Position numbers and translations under genes: made by a program
Part shown: positions 41,733 through 52,164 of the stretch, piece after piece
How positions within the stretch are numbered: position 1 is the first letter of the stretch
How the letters are laid out: each line of letters begins with the position of its first letter
The notes under the pieces: generated by a model
Databases searched by the model: none
Told to the model about the DNA's origin: nothing
Seen by the model: the letters and a program-made list of their open reading frames with translations, nothing else
Source of the DNA: Bacilli bacterium
GTDB taxonomy: Bacteria; Bacillota_I; Bacilli_A; RF39; UBA660
Reading direction: 5' to 3'
Assembly: GCA_017527675.1 (NCBI GenBank)
Contig: JAFXPU010000004.1
Span: forward strand, 1-64,000
Length of the DNA: 64,000 nucleotides

Positions 41733-42269
41733 ATGCTTTTATATGTTGTAAGACATGGTCAAACTGAATGGAATTTAAAACATTTAGTTCAGGGTGTATC
41801 AGATATTCCTTTAACAGAAAAAGGAATTGAAGAGGCCTACAAATTACAAGAGTTAGTATCTAGTTTAGACATTGATGTTGTTATCTCATCACCTCTTGAA
41901 AGGGCACGCAAAACAGCAATGATAATTACTAATAATAAATTACCAGTTAATACTGATGATCGTATTAAAGAACGTGATTGGGGAATGAATGAGGGTGCAC
42001 CAATTGATTCAGTTGATACTATTGATTGTTGGGATGTTATTTTAAATACTAATGTTCAAAATATAGAAAGAATTCAAGATTTTATGCTTCGTGTATCTAG
42101 TTTTATTGAAGATATAAAAGTAAGATATAAAGATAAAAAGGTATTAGTAGTTACCCATAGCGCGGTTATGCGTGTAATTCACTATATGTTAGGTAGAATT
42201 CCGGAAGATGGGGATTTATCTAAACTTGAATTTCCTAATTTAAGAATATTAGAATATGAGGTAAAATAA
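41733..42269 (+). CDS. Histidine phosphatase-family protein (phosphoglycerate mutase-like), 178 aa
   Basis: Catalytic RHGQTEWN near the N-terminus, SSPLERARKTA, an ERDWG acid-base Glu and the second His in VVTHSAVMRV. Small size suits a broad phosphatase rather than a glycolytic mutase. It starts 1 base after lysS. Confidence 0.88.
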   Translation: MLLYVVRHGQTEWNLKHLVQGVSDIPLTEKGIEEAYKLQELVSSLDIDVVISSPLERARKTAMIITNNKLPVNTDDRIKERDWGMNEGAPIDSVDTIDCWDVILNTNVQNIERIQDFMLRVSSFIEDIKVRYKDKKVLVVTHSAVMRVIHYMLGRIPEDGDLSKLEFPNLRILEYEVK

Positions 42270-42320
42270 ATATGTTTCAAATAGTAATTGTTACTATTGA
42301 ATAGATGAAGGGAGAAAAAA

Positions 42321-43496
42321 ATGAAAATATTATCTGTTAATGCTGGTAGTTCATCTTTAAAATTTCAAATGTATGAAATGCCAGAAGAAAAAGTTTTAAT
42401 TTCAGGTACATTTGAACGTATTGGTATTGGTGGAGGAATGTACACAATTAAAATAAATGGTGAAAAAATTAAAAAAGAACAAGAATTAGCTGATCATTCT
42501 GTAGCTGTTAAAATCTTAATTGATGAATTATTTGCAAATAATGTAATTGAATCATTAGATGAAATTAAGGGTGTTGGACACAGAATCGTTCATGGTGGTG
42601 AAAAATATGCTAAATCAGTTGTAATTGATGATGATGTTATCAAAACTGTAACTGAATTAAGTGATTTAGCTCCACTTCATAATCCAGCTAACTTAATTGG
42701 TGTTAAAACATTTATGGAAAGCATTCCAAATGCTATACAAGTTGGATGTTTTGATACAGCTTTCCATCAAACAATGGAAAAATGTGAATTCTTATATCCA
42801 GTTCCATATGAATGGTATACTGAATATGGTGTAAGAAAATATGGTTTCCATGGTATGTCACACAATTATATAGCTAAAAGAGCTGGTGAAATTTTAGGTA
42901 ATCCAAATGCTAAAATTATTTCATGTCATATTGGTAATGGTGGATCATTATGTGCAATTGCCGATGGTAAATCAATTGATACATCAATGGGATTTACTCC
43001 TAATGCTGGTTTAATGATGGGTTCTCGTTCAGGTGATATTGATTCAACACTTATTCCATTTATTATGAATAAAACAGGAAAATCTTTAGATGAAGTTATC
43101 AATGATTTAAATAAAAAATCTGGTTATCTTGGAGTATCAGGTATCTCATCTGATTCAAGAGATATTGAAGATGCTGCTGCTGAAGGTAATGAAAGAGCCA
43201 TCTTAGCTCAAAATATGTATTATGAAAAAATTGTTAATTATATTGCTGAATACTATCTTGAATTAGGTGGTGCTGATGCCATCGTATTCACTGCAGGTGT
43301 TGGTGAAAATTCTAAATTAACAAGAAAAGCTATCTGTGATAAATTAGCTCCATTAGGCGTTAAATTAGATGAAGAAGCTAATAATGTTAGAGGTGAAGAA
43401 AAACTTATTTCTGCTCCTGATTCAACAGTTAAAGTATATGTAATACCAACTGATGAAGAAGTAATGATTGCAAGAGATACATATAGTTTTATCTAA
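42321..43496 (+). CDS. ackA: Acetate kinase, 391 aa
   Basis: ASKHA-fold enzyme making ATP from acetyl phosphate. VNAGSSSLKFQMY, GHRIVHGG, YGFHGMSHNYI, CHIGNGGSLCAI and FTAGVGENS are diagnostic. AAGGGAG precedes the ATG. A small hairpin AATAGTAA/TTACTATT lies in the 51-base gap upstream. Indicates fermentative acetate production. Confidence 0.96.
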   Translation: MKILSVNAGSSSLKFQMYEMPEEKVLISGTFERIGIGGGMYTIKINGEKIKKEQELADHSVAVKILIDELFANNVIESLDEIKGVGHRIVHGGEKYAKSVVIDDDVIKTVTELSDLAPLHNPANLIGVKTFMESIPNAIQVGCFDTAFHQTMEKCEFLYPVPYEWYTEYGVRKYGFHGMSHNYIAKRAGEILGNPNAKIISCHIGNGGSLCAIADGKSIDTSMGFTPNAGLMMGSRSGDIDSTLIPFIMNKTGKSLDEVINDLNKKSGYLGVSGISSDSRDIEDAAAEGNERAILAQNMYYEKIVNYIAEYYLELGGADAIVFTAGVGENSKLTRKAICDKLAPLGVKLDEEANNVRGEEKLISAPDSTVKVYVIPTDEEVMIARDTYSFI

Positions 43497-43520
43497 AAAA
43501 GAGAGTAATCTCTTTTTTTT
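43495..43520 (+). terminator. ackA terminator
   Basis: AAAAAAGAGA and TCTCTTTTTT arms with a GTAA loop and T-run. Confidence 0.75.
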
Positions 43521-43547
43521 ATGATATAATTAAAATAGGTGATAGGA

Positions 43548-44939
43548 ATGTATGATGTAGTAATAATAGGAGCTGGACCTGCTGGTTTATTTGCAGCCTA
43601 TGAATTAATTGAAAAAAATAGTAATTTAAAAGTATGTATAATTGATCGCGGAAGTAAAGTTGCCACACGTGTTTGCCCAATGAATAAAAATGGTATACCA
43701 TGTCAAAATTGTAACCCATGTGCTATTTTGTCAGGCTATGGTGGAGCTGGTACTTTTTCAGATGGTAAATTAAATTATATTCATAAATTAGGTAAATCTG
43801 ATTTAACTAAATATATGGATGAAAGTGAAGCTATTAAATTAATTGATGAAACTGAAGAAATATTTAATAAATTTAAAATGGATGCAGAAACATATCCATC
43901 AAATATGCGTGAAGCTGAAGAGATAAGAAAAAAAGTTGCTATTGCTGGTGCTAAACTTTTAATTATTAAACAAAAACATTTAGGTTCAGATCATTTACCA
44001 TCTTATATAGAAGGCATTTGTAATTATCTATCTGATAAAGGCGTAGTATTAATGGATAGATGTGATTGTACTGATATTAATACAATTGATGAAAATAATC
44101 ATGAAATAATATATAAACATGGTGCTAATGAAGAAAAAATAAATGCTAAATTTGTTATAGTTGCTCCAGGTCGTACTGGTGCTAAATGGATTCAAGAATT
44201 AGCTGATAAATATCAAATACCATATTATTCTCAATCTATTGAAATAGGTGTTCGCGTAGAAGTTAGAAAAGATATTATGGAAGATATTACTAATGTTATT
44301 TATGACCCAACAATATTCATTAAAACAAAAACTTATTCAGATGAAATTAGAACTTTCTGTACTAATCCAGGTGGATTTGTAGCTAAAGAAAACTACTATG
44401 GTTATATTTGTGTTAATGGTCATGCTTTAAAAGATATTAAAAGTAATAATACTAATTTTGCTTTTATTACTAAGGTTAATCTAACAGAACCAGTAACTAA
44501 TACAAGATTATATGGTGAATCTATAGCTAAAATAGCTAATGTACTTGGTGATGGAAAACCAATTATTCAATCTTTAAAGGATTTAAGAAATGGTCGTAGA
44601 TCTGAATGGCATCGTATTAAAAAAGGCTTTATTGAACCTACATTAAAAGATTGTGTAGCTGGTGATTTAGCCCTTGTTATGCCACATAGAATTATAACTA
44701 ATATACTAGAGGGTTTAGAAGTTTTGGATAAAATAATTCCAGGTGTTAACAATGATGATACATTGTTATATGGTCCAGAAATTAAATTTTTCTCAAATGA
44801 AATTAAAACAGATAATAATTTTAGATTAGATAATAACAATATTTATTTCATTGGCGATGGTTCAGGCAAAGCTGGAAATATAGTAACAGCTGCTTCAACT
44901 GGTTTAGTTTCTGCACGTGACATTTTAAAACGTATATAA
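43548..44939 (+). CDS. FAD-dependent oxidoreductase (COG2509-like), 463 aa
   Basis: Rossmann FAD motif VVIIGAGPAGLFAAYEL at the N-terminus, FVIVAPGRTGAKWI in the middle and a C-terminal YFIGDGSGKAGNI FAD contact. Several cysteines (CPMNKNGIPCQNCNPC) lie near residue 50. Family role unknown. ATG 43548 follows AGGTGATAGGA. Confidence 0.86.
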   Translation: MYDVVIIGAGPAGLFAAYELIEKNSNLKVCIIDRGSKVATRVCPMNKNGIPCQNCNPCAILSGYGGAGTFSDGKLNYIHKLGKSDLTKYMDESEAIKLIDETEEIFNKFKMDAETYPSNMREAEEIRKKVAIAGAKLLIIKQKHLGSDHLPSYIEGICNYLSDKGVVLMDRCDCTDINTIDENNHEIIYKHGANEEKINAKFVIVAPGRTGAKWIQELADKYQIPYYSQSIEIGVRVEVRKDIMEDITNVIYDPTIFIKTKTYSDEIRTFCTNPGGFVAKENYYGYICVNGHALKDIKSNNTNFAFITKVNLTEPVTNTRLYGESIAKIANVLGDGKPIIQSLKDLRNGRRSEWHRIKKGFIEPTLKDCVAGDLALVMPHRIITNILEGLEVLDKIIPGVNNDDTLLYGPEIKFFSNEIKTDNNFRLDNNNIYFIGDGSGKAGNIVTAASTGLVSARDILKRI

Positions 44940-44963
44940 AGGTATTTTATATACGTTTTTTTT
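44927..44963 (+). terminator. Terminator after the oxidoreductase
   Basis: AAAACGTATATAAA and TTTTATATACGTTTT arms with a GGTA loop; the left arm overlaps the stop codon. Confidence 0.75.
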
Positions 44964-45014
44964 GCTATGAGAACTATTTTGATGTATAATATTAATATAG
45001 TTAGAGAGTGATTT

Positions 45015-45977
45015 ATGAATAAATTTAAGACTGTATATCGTCAAATTAAAAAGTATAATACTATTGTAATTGCTCGTCATGTTGGAGCTGACCCAGATGC
45101 TTTAGGAAGTACTTTTGGTTTAAAAGAAATAATTTTAAACACTTTTCCAAAAAAGAGAGTATATGTAACTGGTCAACCAGCATTTCGTTTTAAATATATT
45201 GGTTTAACAGATAAAATAGAAGATATTGATTATGATAAAACATTATTAATAATATTGGATACCCCAAATATTAAAAGAGTTGATATTGAAAATATAGATC
45301 TTTATCCACATCGTATTAAAATCGATCATCATCCATTTGTTGAGTCTTTTTGTAATCTTGAAATAATTGATGATACAGCATCATCAGCAGCTCAATTAAT
45401 AATGGAATTAGTGTTTAAAACAAGATTAAAAGTTAATGAAAAAGCTGCTGCTAAATTATATTATGGATTAATAGGTGATACTAATAGATTTTTATATAGT
45501 TATACAACACCTAAAACATTTGATTTAGTATCTAAATTAATTAAAAAAACTGGTTTAGATTTTACTAAGTTATACGATAATATGTATTTAAGACCATATA
45601 AGGAAATTAAATTTGAAAGTTATATTTTTGAGAATTTAACTATAACGGAAAATGGCTTTGCTTATATTAAGCTAGATCAAGACATATTGGATCAATTTGA
45701 AGTTGATGCATCTACTGCTGGTAATATGGTTAATAATTTTAATTATGTTGAAGAATATGTTTCTTGGGGTGTATTTTCCTATGATAAGGCTAATAATATT
45801 ATTAAAGGATCAATACGTTCTCGTGGACCTATTATTAATGAAGTAGCTGCTAATTTTGGTGGTGGTGGTCATGCTATGGCTTCTGGTGTTAAATTAGCTT
45901 CATTTGAGGTAGTAGATGATTTAGTCAAAGAATTAGATAAAGTATGTTTGGCATATAAAGATAATGGTGATAAATAA
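45015..45977 (+). CDS. nrnA: DHH-family phosphoesterase, NrnA-like nanoRNase/pAp phosphatase, 320 aa
   Basis: IARHVGADPDALGST, ILDTPN, KIDHHPFVESF and GDTNRFLYS give the metal-binding DHH motifs; GGGGHAMASG is the DHHA1 motif. Such enzymes degrade 2-5-mer RNAs and dephosphorylate pAp. The stop overlaps the ATG of the following frameshifted gene (TAATG). Confidence 0.92.
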   Translation: MNKFKTVYRQIKKYNTIVIARHVGADPDALGSTFGLKEIILNTFPKKRVYVTGQPAFRFKYIGLTDKIEDIDYDKTLLIILDTPNIKRVDIENIDLYPHRIKIDHHPFVESFCNLEIIDDTASSAAQLIMELVFKTRLKVNEKAAAKLYYGLIGDTNRFLYSYTTPKTFDLVSKLIKKTGLDFTKLYDNMYLRPYKEIKFESYIFENLTITENGFAYIKLDQDILDQFEVDASTAGNMVNNFNYVEEYVSWGVFSYDKANNIIKGSIRSRGPIINEVAANFGGGGHAMASGVKLASFEVVDDLVKELDKVCLAYKDNGDK

Positions 45978-46857
45978 TGTTTGAATTTTTAAAACAGCTT
46001 AGTGATAAGAAATTACAAAAAAAGTTGATGAATCTTTAACTGAAGAAAATAAAGAATATATTGAAACAGCAATTGATGCTATTAATGATGAAATAAAATA
46101 TATTGATGATACAGTTGGTGAGGAAACTAATGCTTTAAAAACTGATGTATTATCATTTTCTCGTTTAACTGCTTTAGAATATATTTATGATGAAGATAAA
46201 GTAGGTTTTTATGCAAAAACTACCTATGGAGAATTAATAGTTGCTAAATATCAAGATGGTAAATTTATTTTACCTAAGATGACTGGTGCTAATAGCATCT
46301 ATATTAATATTTTAAAGCATTATGATAAACAATTAAAATCAATAGCTGAAAGATATAAACGTCTAAGACCATATTTGAAATATCGTCAAAAATTATTATC
46401 TATGAAAAAAATTATTTTAGGTCAAAATATATATGATGCATATATCTCTGAATATAATTTTGAAAAAGAATCAAAAGAAAAAATTAAAACAATTAGTAAA
46501 AAAATTACAAATATTAAAGAATCAATATTTAATGATACTGGTTTTTACGAAATTAAACCTAATGTTTTTGGTACTGTTGATGTAGATGGCAATGTTATTA
46601 ATGCTATTGTATTAAATGATAAATGGTCTCCTTATTCAGCAATTGAAACCAAAGCTAATCAGGAAGAAAAAATAATATTTGAACATAGCCAAATATTAAA
46701 TGATTACAAATCTGAATATTGTAAAATAAGTGAAATAAATGCTAAACAAAATAGTATAACTGAAAATATTAATAAACAAATTGAAGAAAGAAATAGTATT
46801 ATTACACAAATAAGAGAGAAAAAAATATATGAAAATAAAAAACAATTAGTTAAGTAA
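45977..46857 (+). pseudogene. Coiled-coil protein interrupted by a frameshift at an A7 run
   Basis: ATG 45977 opens a frame that stops after 20 codons. The frame resumes at CAAAAAAAG (46016-46024): a one-base shift continues as VDESLTEENKEYIETAID and runs to 46857, about 292 aa in total. The product is mostly Lys/Glu-rich helix with a central beta-like segment (YAKTTYGELIVAKYQDGK); family unrecognised. The zero-frame heptamer A-AAA-AAG is a classical -1 slip site. A lost A, a sequencing error or recoding are all possible. Confidence 0.7.
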
Positions 46858-46907
46858 TATTTATTTTATTTAAAAATTGTGATAAACTTTATTTAAGTAG
46901 GTGAGTT

Positions 46908-47291
46908 ATGAATAAAAAGGGATTTACTTTAGTTGAACTAATAAGCGTTATTGTAATATTAGGAATTCTTGCTTTAATTGTTTTTCCAAGTGTTTTATCA
47001 ACAATAAATAAAGGAAAAAGTAATACAAAAGATTCAAATAAAAAATTGATTATAGCTGGTGCTAAAAACTATGTTACAGATAATCAAAATAGTTTTAAAT
47101 CTATTGATGGTAAAACATATTGCATAAGTATGGGTACTTTATATAACAATGGTTATATTAATACAGTTATAGGTATAGATGTTGATGATGATGTAACTAA
47201 AATAACAGATGTTGTTAAGGCAGTTTATAGTGGAGGTAAATTTAATTATTCTTATGTTAGTACCTCTGAATGTAGTGGAGAAAATGTTTAA
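46908..47291 (+). CDS. Type IV prepilin-like protein, 127 aa
   Basis: KKGFTLVELISVIVILGILAL prepilin signal and hydrophobic helix, a soluble domain with two cysteines. Fourth such gene in the window. TAGGTGAG precedes the ATG. Confidence 0.82.
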   Translation: MNKKGFTLVELISVIVILGILALIVFPSVLSTINKGKSNTKDSNKKLIIAGAKNYVTDNQNSFKSIDGKTYCISMGTLYNNGYINTVIGIDVDDDVTKITDVVKAVYSGGKFNYSYVSTSECSGENV

Positions 47292-47314
47292 AAAAGAAGG
47301 AAACTTCTTTTTTT
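47291..47314 (+). terminator. Terminator before polC
   Basis: AAAAAGAAG and CTTCTTTTT arms with a GAAA loop. Confidence 0.65.
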
Positions 47315-47353
47315 TAATACCTTAATTATGTTATAATTATCTTAGGTGGTTTT

Positions 47354-50300
47354 ATGAATAACAAGCTAGAAAAATTATTAAAACAAATTAATCTTGAAGA
47401 TGAATATTTCACCTATTTTAATAATGCTTCACTAGAAAAAATAATAGGTAATAGTGCAAAAGATTCCTATATTTTTTTGATTAATAATGATGAGACATTC
47501 CCTGTTGAAATTTATAAGTCAATGAATGAAAAATTAAGTGAAACATTTAAAGATATTAAGAATAAAACCATTAAATTAACAATTAAAAATAAAAATTATA
47601 GTTTAATATCAGATTATTTTAGATATTTTACGGAAGAACTAAGTCATGATAATCATACTATGTTATCTTTAATGGATTTAGATGTAGTATTTGAAGGAGA
47701 TAAATTTTTTACATCTTTTGATAATCAAGCATCTTTAAATTTATTCCGCAAAAATGAAGATAAATATTTAAAACTATTTGAAAATGCTGGTTATAATGAT
47801 GTTAAATTTGAAATAGAAGTTAATATTAAAGAAGAAGTTGTTGATAATACTGCTGAGGTAGATATTGAAAGATTAAAAAACATTGATAAAGTAGCTGAGG
47901 TTAAACCTCAAAGAAAATGGGAAAGAAAAGAAATAGAAACCGTTGAAGATGAAAATGTTTTATTAGGACGTATCATTGATACAGAAATAAGTCGTATAGA
48001 TACAGTTGCTGAAGCCGTTAATAGTATTACTTTTGAAGGCTATATTTTTGGCGTTGATATACGTGAAACAAAAACAGATTTAGTAATTATTACTTTAAAA
48101 ATTACTGATGAAACGGATAGTATTTATGGAAAAATATTTACAGCTGATAAGGACAGACTTGCTATTTTAAAGAAAAACTTAAAAGAAGGTAAATGGTTTA
48201 AATTTAGAGGTTCAATTAAAGAAGATAAATATTCTAATGAACTTGCTTTAAATATAACGGATATTAATTTTTCTTCCAAAAAGAAAAAAGAAATAGTTGA
48301 TGATGCACCTGTTAAAAGAGTTGAATTACATGCTCATACAATGATGAGTCAAATGGATGGTTTAACTAAAGTTGATTTAGGTAAGCATACATGTGAATTA
48401 GTGTCTCGTACAATTGCTATGGGTTATAAAGGTGTAGCTATTACAGATCATAATGGTTGTCAGGCTTTTCCAATTGCTTATGGAATTATCTCATCTCATA
48501 ATAAAGATGTTAGAAAAGAGTATAAAAATAAATTAGAAGAAGTTGAAAATAAATTAAGAGAAGATCCTGATAATGAAGAGTTAAGAAGTGAACTTAAAAA
48601 AATAAATGATGAAATAAAAAATCCACCAATTTTTAAAGGATTATATGGTACGGAATTAACACTAGTTGATGATACAATTAATATTGTTGTTAGACCAAAA
48701 GACTATCCTTTAAAAGATACTACATTTGTTGTATTTGATACTGAGACAACTGGTTTTAATGCTGGTGGAAATGATCAGATGATTGAAATTGGTGCTGTTA
48801 AATTAAAAAATGGAGAAATAATAGATCGTTTTGATGAATTAATTGATCCAAAAAGACATATACCAGATAAAATTACAGAGTTAACTTTAATAACTGATGA
48901 AATGGTTAAGGGTAAAGATGATGAAGAAACTGTAACTAAGAAATTCTTAGAATGGGCAGGAGACTTACCAATGGTTGCTCATAATGCTAAGTTTGATATT
49001 TCTTTTATTGAAAGAGCTATGAAGAAATATAATTTAGGTGAATTTAGTAATACAGTGGTTGATACTTTGGAATTATCTCGTGCCTTAGATCAAGGATTTG
49101 CTCGTCATAATCTATCCGCATTAGTTAAAAGATATAATGTTCCTTGGGATGAGGATGCTCATCACCGTGCAGATTATGATGCTGAAGGAACTGCTTTAGT
49201 ATACTTTCATATGATGGAAAAAATGATAGGTCAAAATTTTGAAACTGTTTTAGATTTTGAAAGATTAATCTCTAAAGATGAAATATATAAATTTGGTAGC
49301 ACTTATCATTTTAATGCTATTGCTTTAAATAAAACGGGTTTAAAAAATTTATTTAAAATAATATCACTTGCTAATACTGTTTATCTTTATAAGACACCTA
49401 GAATATTAAGAAGTGAATTAGATAAACTACGTGAAGGTTTAATTATTGGTTCCGGTTGTTATGAATCAGAAGTATTTATTGAAGCCCGTAGTAAAGATGG
49501 TCAAGAATTAACTAATATTATTAATTTCTATGATTATGTTGAGGTACAACCACCAGAGGTATATGATCATTTAATTCAGTTAGGTGATTTTAAAGATAAT
49601 ATTGAATTAACTAATCATATTAGAAAAATAATTGAAGCAACTAAAGATGCCGGAAAACTTATTGTTGCAACTGGTGATGTTCATCATTTTGAACGTGAAG
49701 ATAGAATATATCGAAAAATAATAGTTAACCAAAAAGTACCAGGTGGCGGAAGACATCCACTTGCTAAAACTGGTATTAAAGAAATACCATCACAACATTT
49801 TAGAACAACAAGAGAAATGCTAGAGGATTTCAGTTTCTTACCTGATGATTTAGCATATGAAATCGTTGTTGAAAATACCAATAAAGTACTTGACATGGTT
49901 GAAGAAATTGAGGTTATTATAGATACTGGTGGTATTCCATTTTCACCTCGTGTAAAAAGTGATGATGGACAATCTTATCTAGACTGTCCTCGTGTTGTTA
50001 CTGATTTGGTATGTGAAAAAGCAAAAGAGTGGTATGGTGATCCACTTCCAAATAATATTGAAGAGCGTATAGCTAAGGAATTATATGGTGATATTTTATA
50101 TACTTATTGGAAAGATAAAATAACTAAAGAAAATCCAGATAAAGATCTTAAAGATTTAGAAGATGAAATCTTTATTAATGTTCATGAAACTATCTTAGCT
50201 GGTTTTGACAAAGTAAAAGAATTATTAAAGGAATATTTGAAAGACAATTGGGATTCTGAAGAAGAATTAACTGATAAATCTCTAGAGAAAAAATTAAAAA

Positions 50301-52096
50301 AATCATTAGGTGGTATTATTGGTGGAGGCTTTGATCCAATATACTTAATTGCTCAAAGACTTGTTAAGCACTCTAATGATGAAGGATATTTAGTAGGTTC
50401 CCGTGGTTCTGTAGGTTCATCATTTGTTGCTACAATGATGGGTATAACAGAAGTAAATCCACTACCAGCTCATTACAGATGTTTAAAATGTCAAACATCA
50501 ATCTTTAAAGATGAAGATGGTAATGATTTAGGTGCTACATATTCATCAGGATTTGATTTACCTGATAAAATATGTCCTAATTGTGGTGAAAAAATGTATA
50601 AAGATGGACAAGATATGCCATTTGCCACTTTCTTAGGTTTTAATGCAGATAAGGTACCAGATATAGACCTTAACTTCTCTGATTTAAATCAAGCATCAGC
50701 TCATGAATATACGAAAGTCCTATTTGGTGTTGATAATGTATATCGTGCTGGTACTATAGGTACAGTTGCAGATAAAACAGCTTATGGTTTTGTTAAAGGA
50801 TATCTTGAAGATAACAATATAGTTATGCGTTCTGCGGAAATTGAAAGACTAGCATTAGGCTGTACGGGTGTTAAAAGGACAACAGGTCAACATCCAGGTG
50901 GAATAGTTGTTGTTCCCGATTATATGGATGTTTCAGATTTTACACCATTCCAATTTCCAGCTGATGATGTTACTTCTGCATGGCGTACAACTCACTTTGA
51001 TTACCATGCAATAGATCAAGATTTATTAAAACTAGATATTTTAGGGCATTCAGATCCAACTCAACTTCGTATGATTCAAGATACATCTAAAACCGATATA
51101 TTAAAAGTTCCAATGGATGATAAAGAGACTATGAGTATATTTAGATCAACCAAAGCTTTAGGTGTAACTGAAGATAAAATTATGTGTACAACAGGTACCT
51201 TAGGTGTTCCTGAATTTGGTACACCATTTACAATTCAATTAGTTGAAGATACAAAACCTAAAACATTTGCTGAACTTGTTAAAATATCAGGTCTATCTCA
51301 TGGTACTGATGTATGGCTTGGTAATGCTCAAGAATTAATTAAAAATAATGTTGTTCCATTTTCAGAGGTTATTGGATGTCGTGATGATATTATGGTATAT
51401 TTGATGTATCATGGTGTTGAACCAATAAAAGCATTTAAAATAATGGAATTTGTTCGTAAAGGAAAAGCATCCAAAGATCCAGAAACGTGGGCTACCCATA
51501 AAGAAACCATGGAAAAAGCGGGAATTGAAAAATGGTTTATTGATTCATGTCAAAAAATCAAATACATGTTCCCAAAAGCACATGCCGCTGCATATGTTAT
51601 GTCTGCCTTTAGAATAGCTTGGTATAAAGTTCATATGCCAGTTCATTTCTATGCCTCTTGGTTAACTTGTAAAGCAACTGATGTTGATGTTGAAGTAATG
51701 ATTAAAGGTTATGATGCTATTAAAAATAGAATAATTGAAATTCAAAATAAAGGTTACGATGCAACTAATAAAGAATTAGGTCAACTTGAAAGTTTAAAAG
51801 TATGCCTTGAAGCATCAGCTCGTGGCATTAAGTTTGTACCTATTACTTTAGAAGAATCATTAGCAACAACGTGGGGTGTTAAATCTGATACAGAAATAAT
51901 TCCACCATTTTCTTCAATTGATGGACTTGGTGATACTGTTGCCAATAATATAGTAACTGAGCGTGAAAAACGCAGTTTCTTATCAATAGAGGAAGTTCAA
52001 TATCGTGCAAAAATATCTGGAACTTTAATGGATAAAATGCGTTTGATGGGAATGTTTGAAGGTATGAGTGAATCTAATCAAATGAGTTTATTTTAA
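47354..52096 (+). CDS. polC: DNA polymerase III PolC, 1580 aa
   Basis: Replicative Gram-positive polymerase. OB domain about residues 220-315; PHP domain VELHAHTMMSQMDGLT about 325 and after; DEDDh exonuclease TFVVFDTETTGFNAGG with HHRADYDAEGT near residue 600; zinc cysteines CLKCQ and CPNCGEK; palm with PDIDLNFSD; C-terminal HhH. At 1580 aa it is longer than B. subtilis PolC (1437); part of the excess is a charged helical insert in the PHP region (about residues 385-425). Confidence 0.96.
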   Translation: MNNKLEKLLKQINLEDEYFTYFNNASLEKIIGNSAKDSYIFLINNDETFPVEIYKSMNEKLSETFKDIKNKTIKLTIKNKNYSLISDYFRYFTEELSHDNHTMLSLMDLDVVFEGDKFFTSFDNQASLNLFRKNEDKYLKLFENAGYNDVKFEIEVNIKEEVVDNTAEVDIERLKNIDKVAEVKPQRKWERKEIETVEDENVLLGRIIDTEISRIDTVAEAVNSITFEGYIFGVDIRETKTDLVIITLKITDETDSIYGKIFTADKDRLAILKKNLKEGKWFKFRGSIKEDKYSNELALNITDINFSSKKKKEIVDDAPVKRVELHAHTMMSQMDGLTKVDLGKHTCELVSRTIAMGYKGVAITDHNGCQAFPIAYGIISSHNKDVRKEYKNKLEEVENKLREDPDNEELRSELKKINDEIKNPPIFKGLYGTELTLVDDTINIVVRPKDYPLKDTTFVVFDTETTGFNAGGNDQMIEIGAVKLKNGEIIDRFDELIDPKRHIPDKITELTLITDEMVKGKDDEETVTKKFLEWAGDLPMVAHNAKFDISFIERAMKKYNLGEFSNTVVDTLELSRALDQGFARHNLSALVKRYNVPWDEDAHHRADYDAEGTALVYFHMMEKMIGQNFETVLDFERLISKDEIYKFGSTYHFNAIALNKTGLKNLFKIISLANTVYLYKTPRILRSELDKLREGLIIGSGCYESEVFIEARSKDGQELTNIINFYDYVEVQPPEVYDHLIQLGDFKDNIELTNHIRKIIEATKDAGKLIVATGDVHHFEREDRIYRKIIVNQKVPGGGRHPLAKTGIKEIPSQHFRTTREMLEDFSFLPDDLAYEIVVENTNKVLDMVEEIEVIIDTGGIPFSPRVKSDDGQSYLDCPRVVTDLVCEKAKEWYGDPLPNNIEERIAKELYGDILYTYWKDKITKENPDKDLKDLEDEIFINVHETILAGFDKVKELLKEYLKDNWDSEEELTDKSLEKKLKKSLGGIIGGGFDPIYLIAQRLVKHSNDEGYLVGSRGSVGSSFVATMMGITEVNPLPAHYRCLKCQTSIFKDEDGNDLGATYSSGFDLPDKICPNCGEKMYKDGQDMPFATFLGFNADKVPDIDLNFSDLNQASAHEYTKVLFGVDNVYRAGTIGTVADKTAYGFVKGYLEDNNIVMRSAEIERLALGCTGVKRTTGQHPGGIVVVPDYMDVSDFTPFQFPADDVTSAWRTTHFDYHAIDQDLLKLDILGHSDPTQLRMIQDTSKTDILKVPMDDKETMSIFRSTKALGVTEDKIMCTTGTLGVPEFGTPFTIQLVEDTKPKTFAELVKISGLSHGTDVWLGNAQELIKNNVVPFSEVIGCRDDIMVYLMYHGVEPIKAFKIMEFVRKGKASKDPETWATHKETMEKAGIEKWFIDSCQKIKYMFPKAHAAAYVMSAFRIAWYKVHMPVHFYASWLTCKATDVDVEVMIKGYDAIKNRIIEIQNKGYDATNKELGQLESLKVCLEASARGIKFVPITLEESLATTWGVKSDTEIIPPFSSIDGLGDTVANNIVTEREKRSFLSIEEVQYRAKISGTLMDKMRLMGMFEGMSESNQMSLF

Positions 52097-52120
52097 AAAC
52101 TATCGCAAGATAGTTTTTTT
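52095..52120 (+). terminator. polC terminator
   Basis: AAAAACTATC and GATAGTTTTT arms with a GCAA tetraloop. Confidence 0.75.
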
Positions 52121-52164
52121 ACTTATATAAAATATGCTATAATATAGTTAGTGGGGATGATGGT

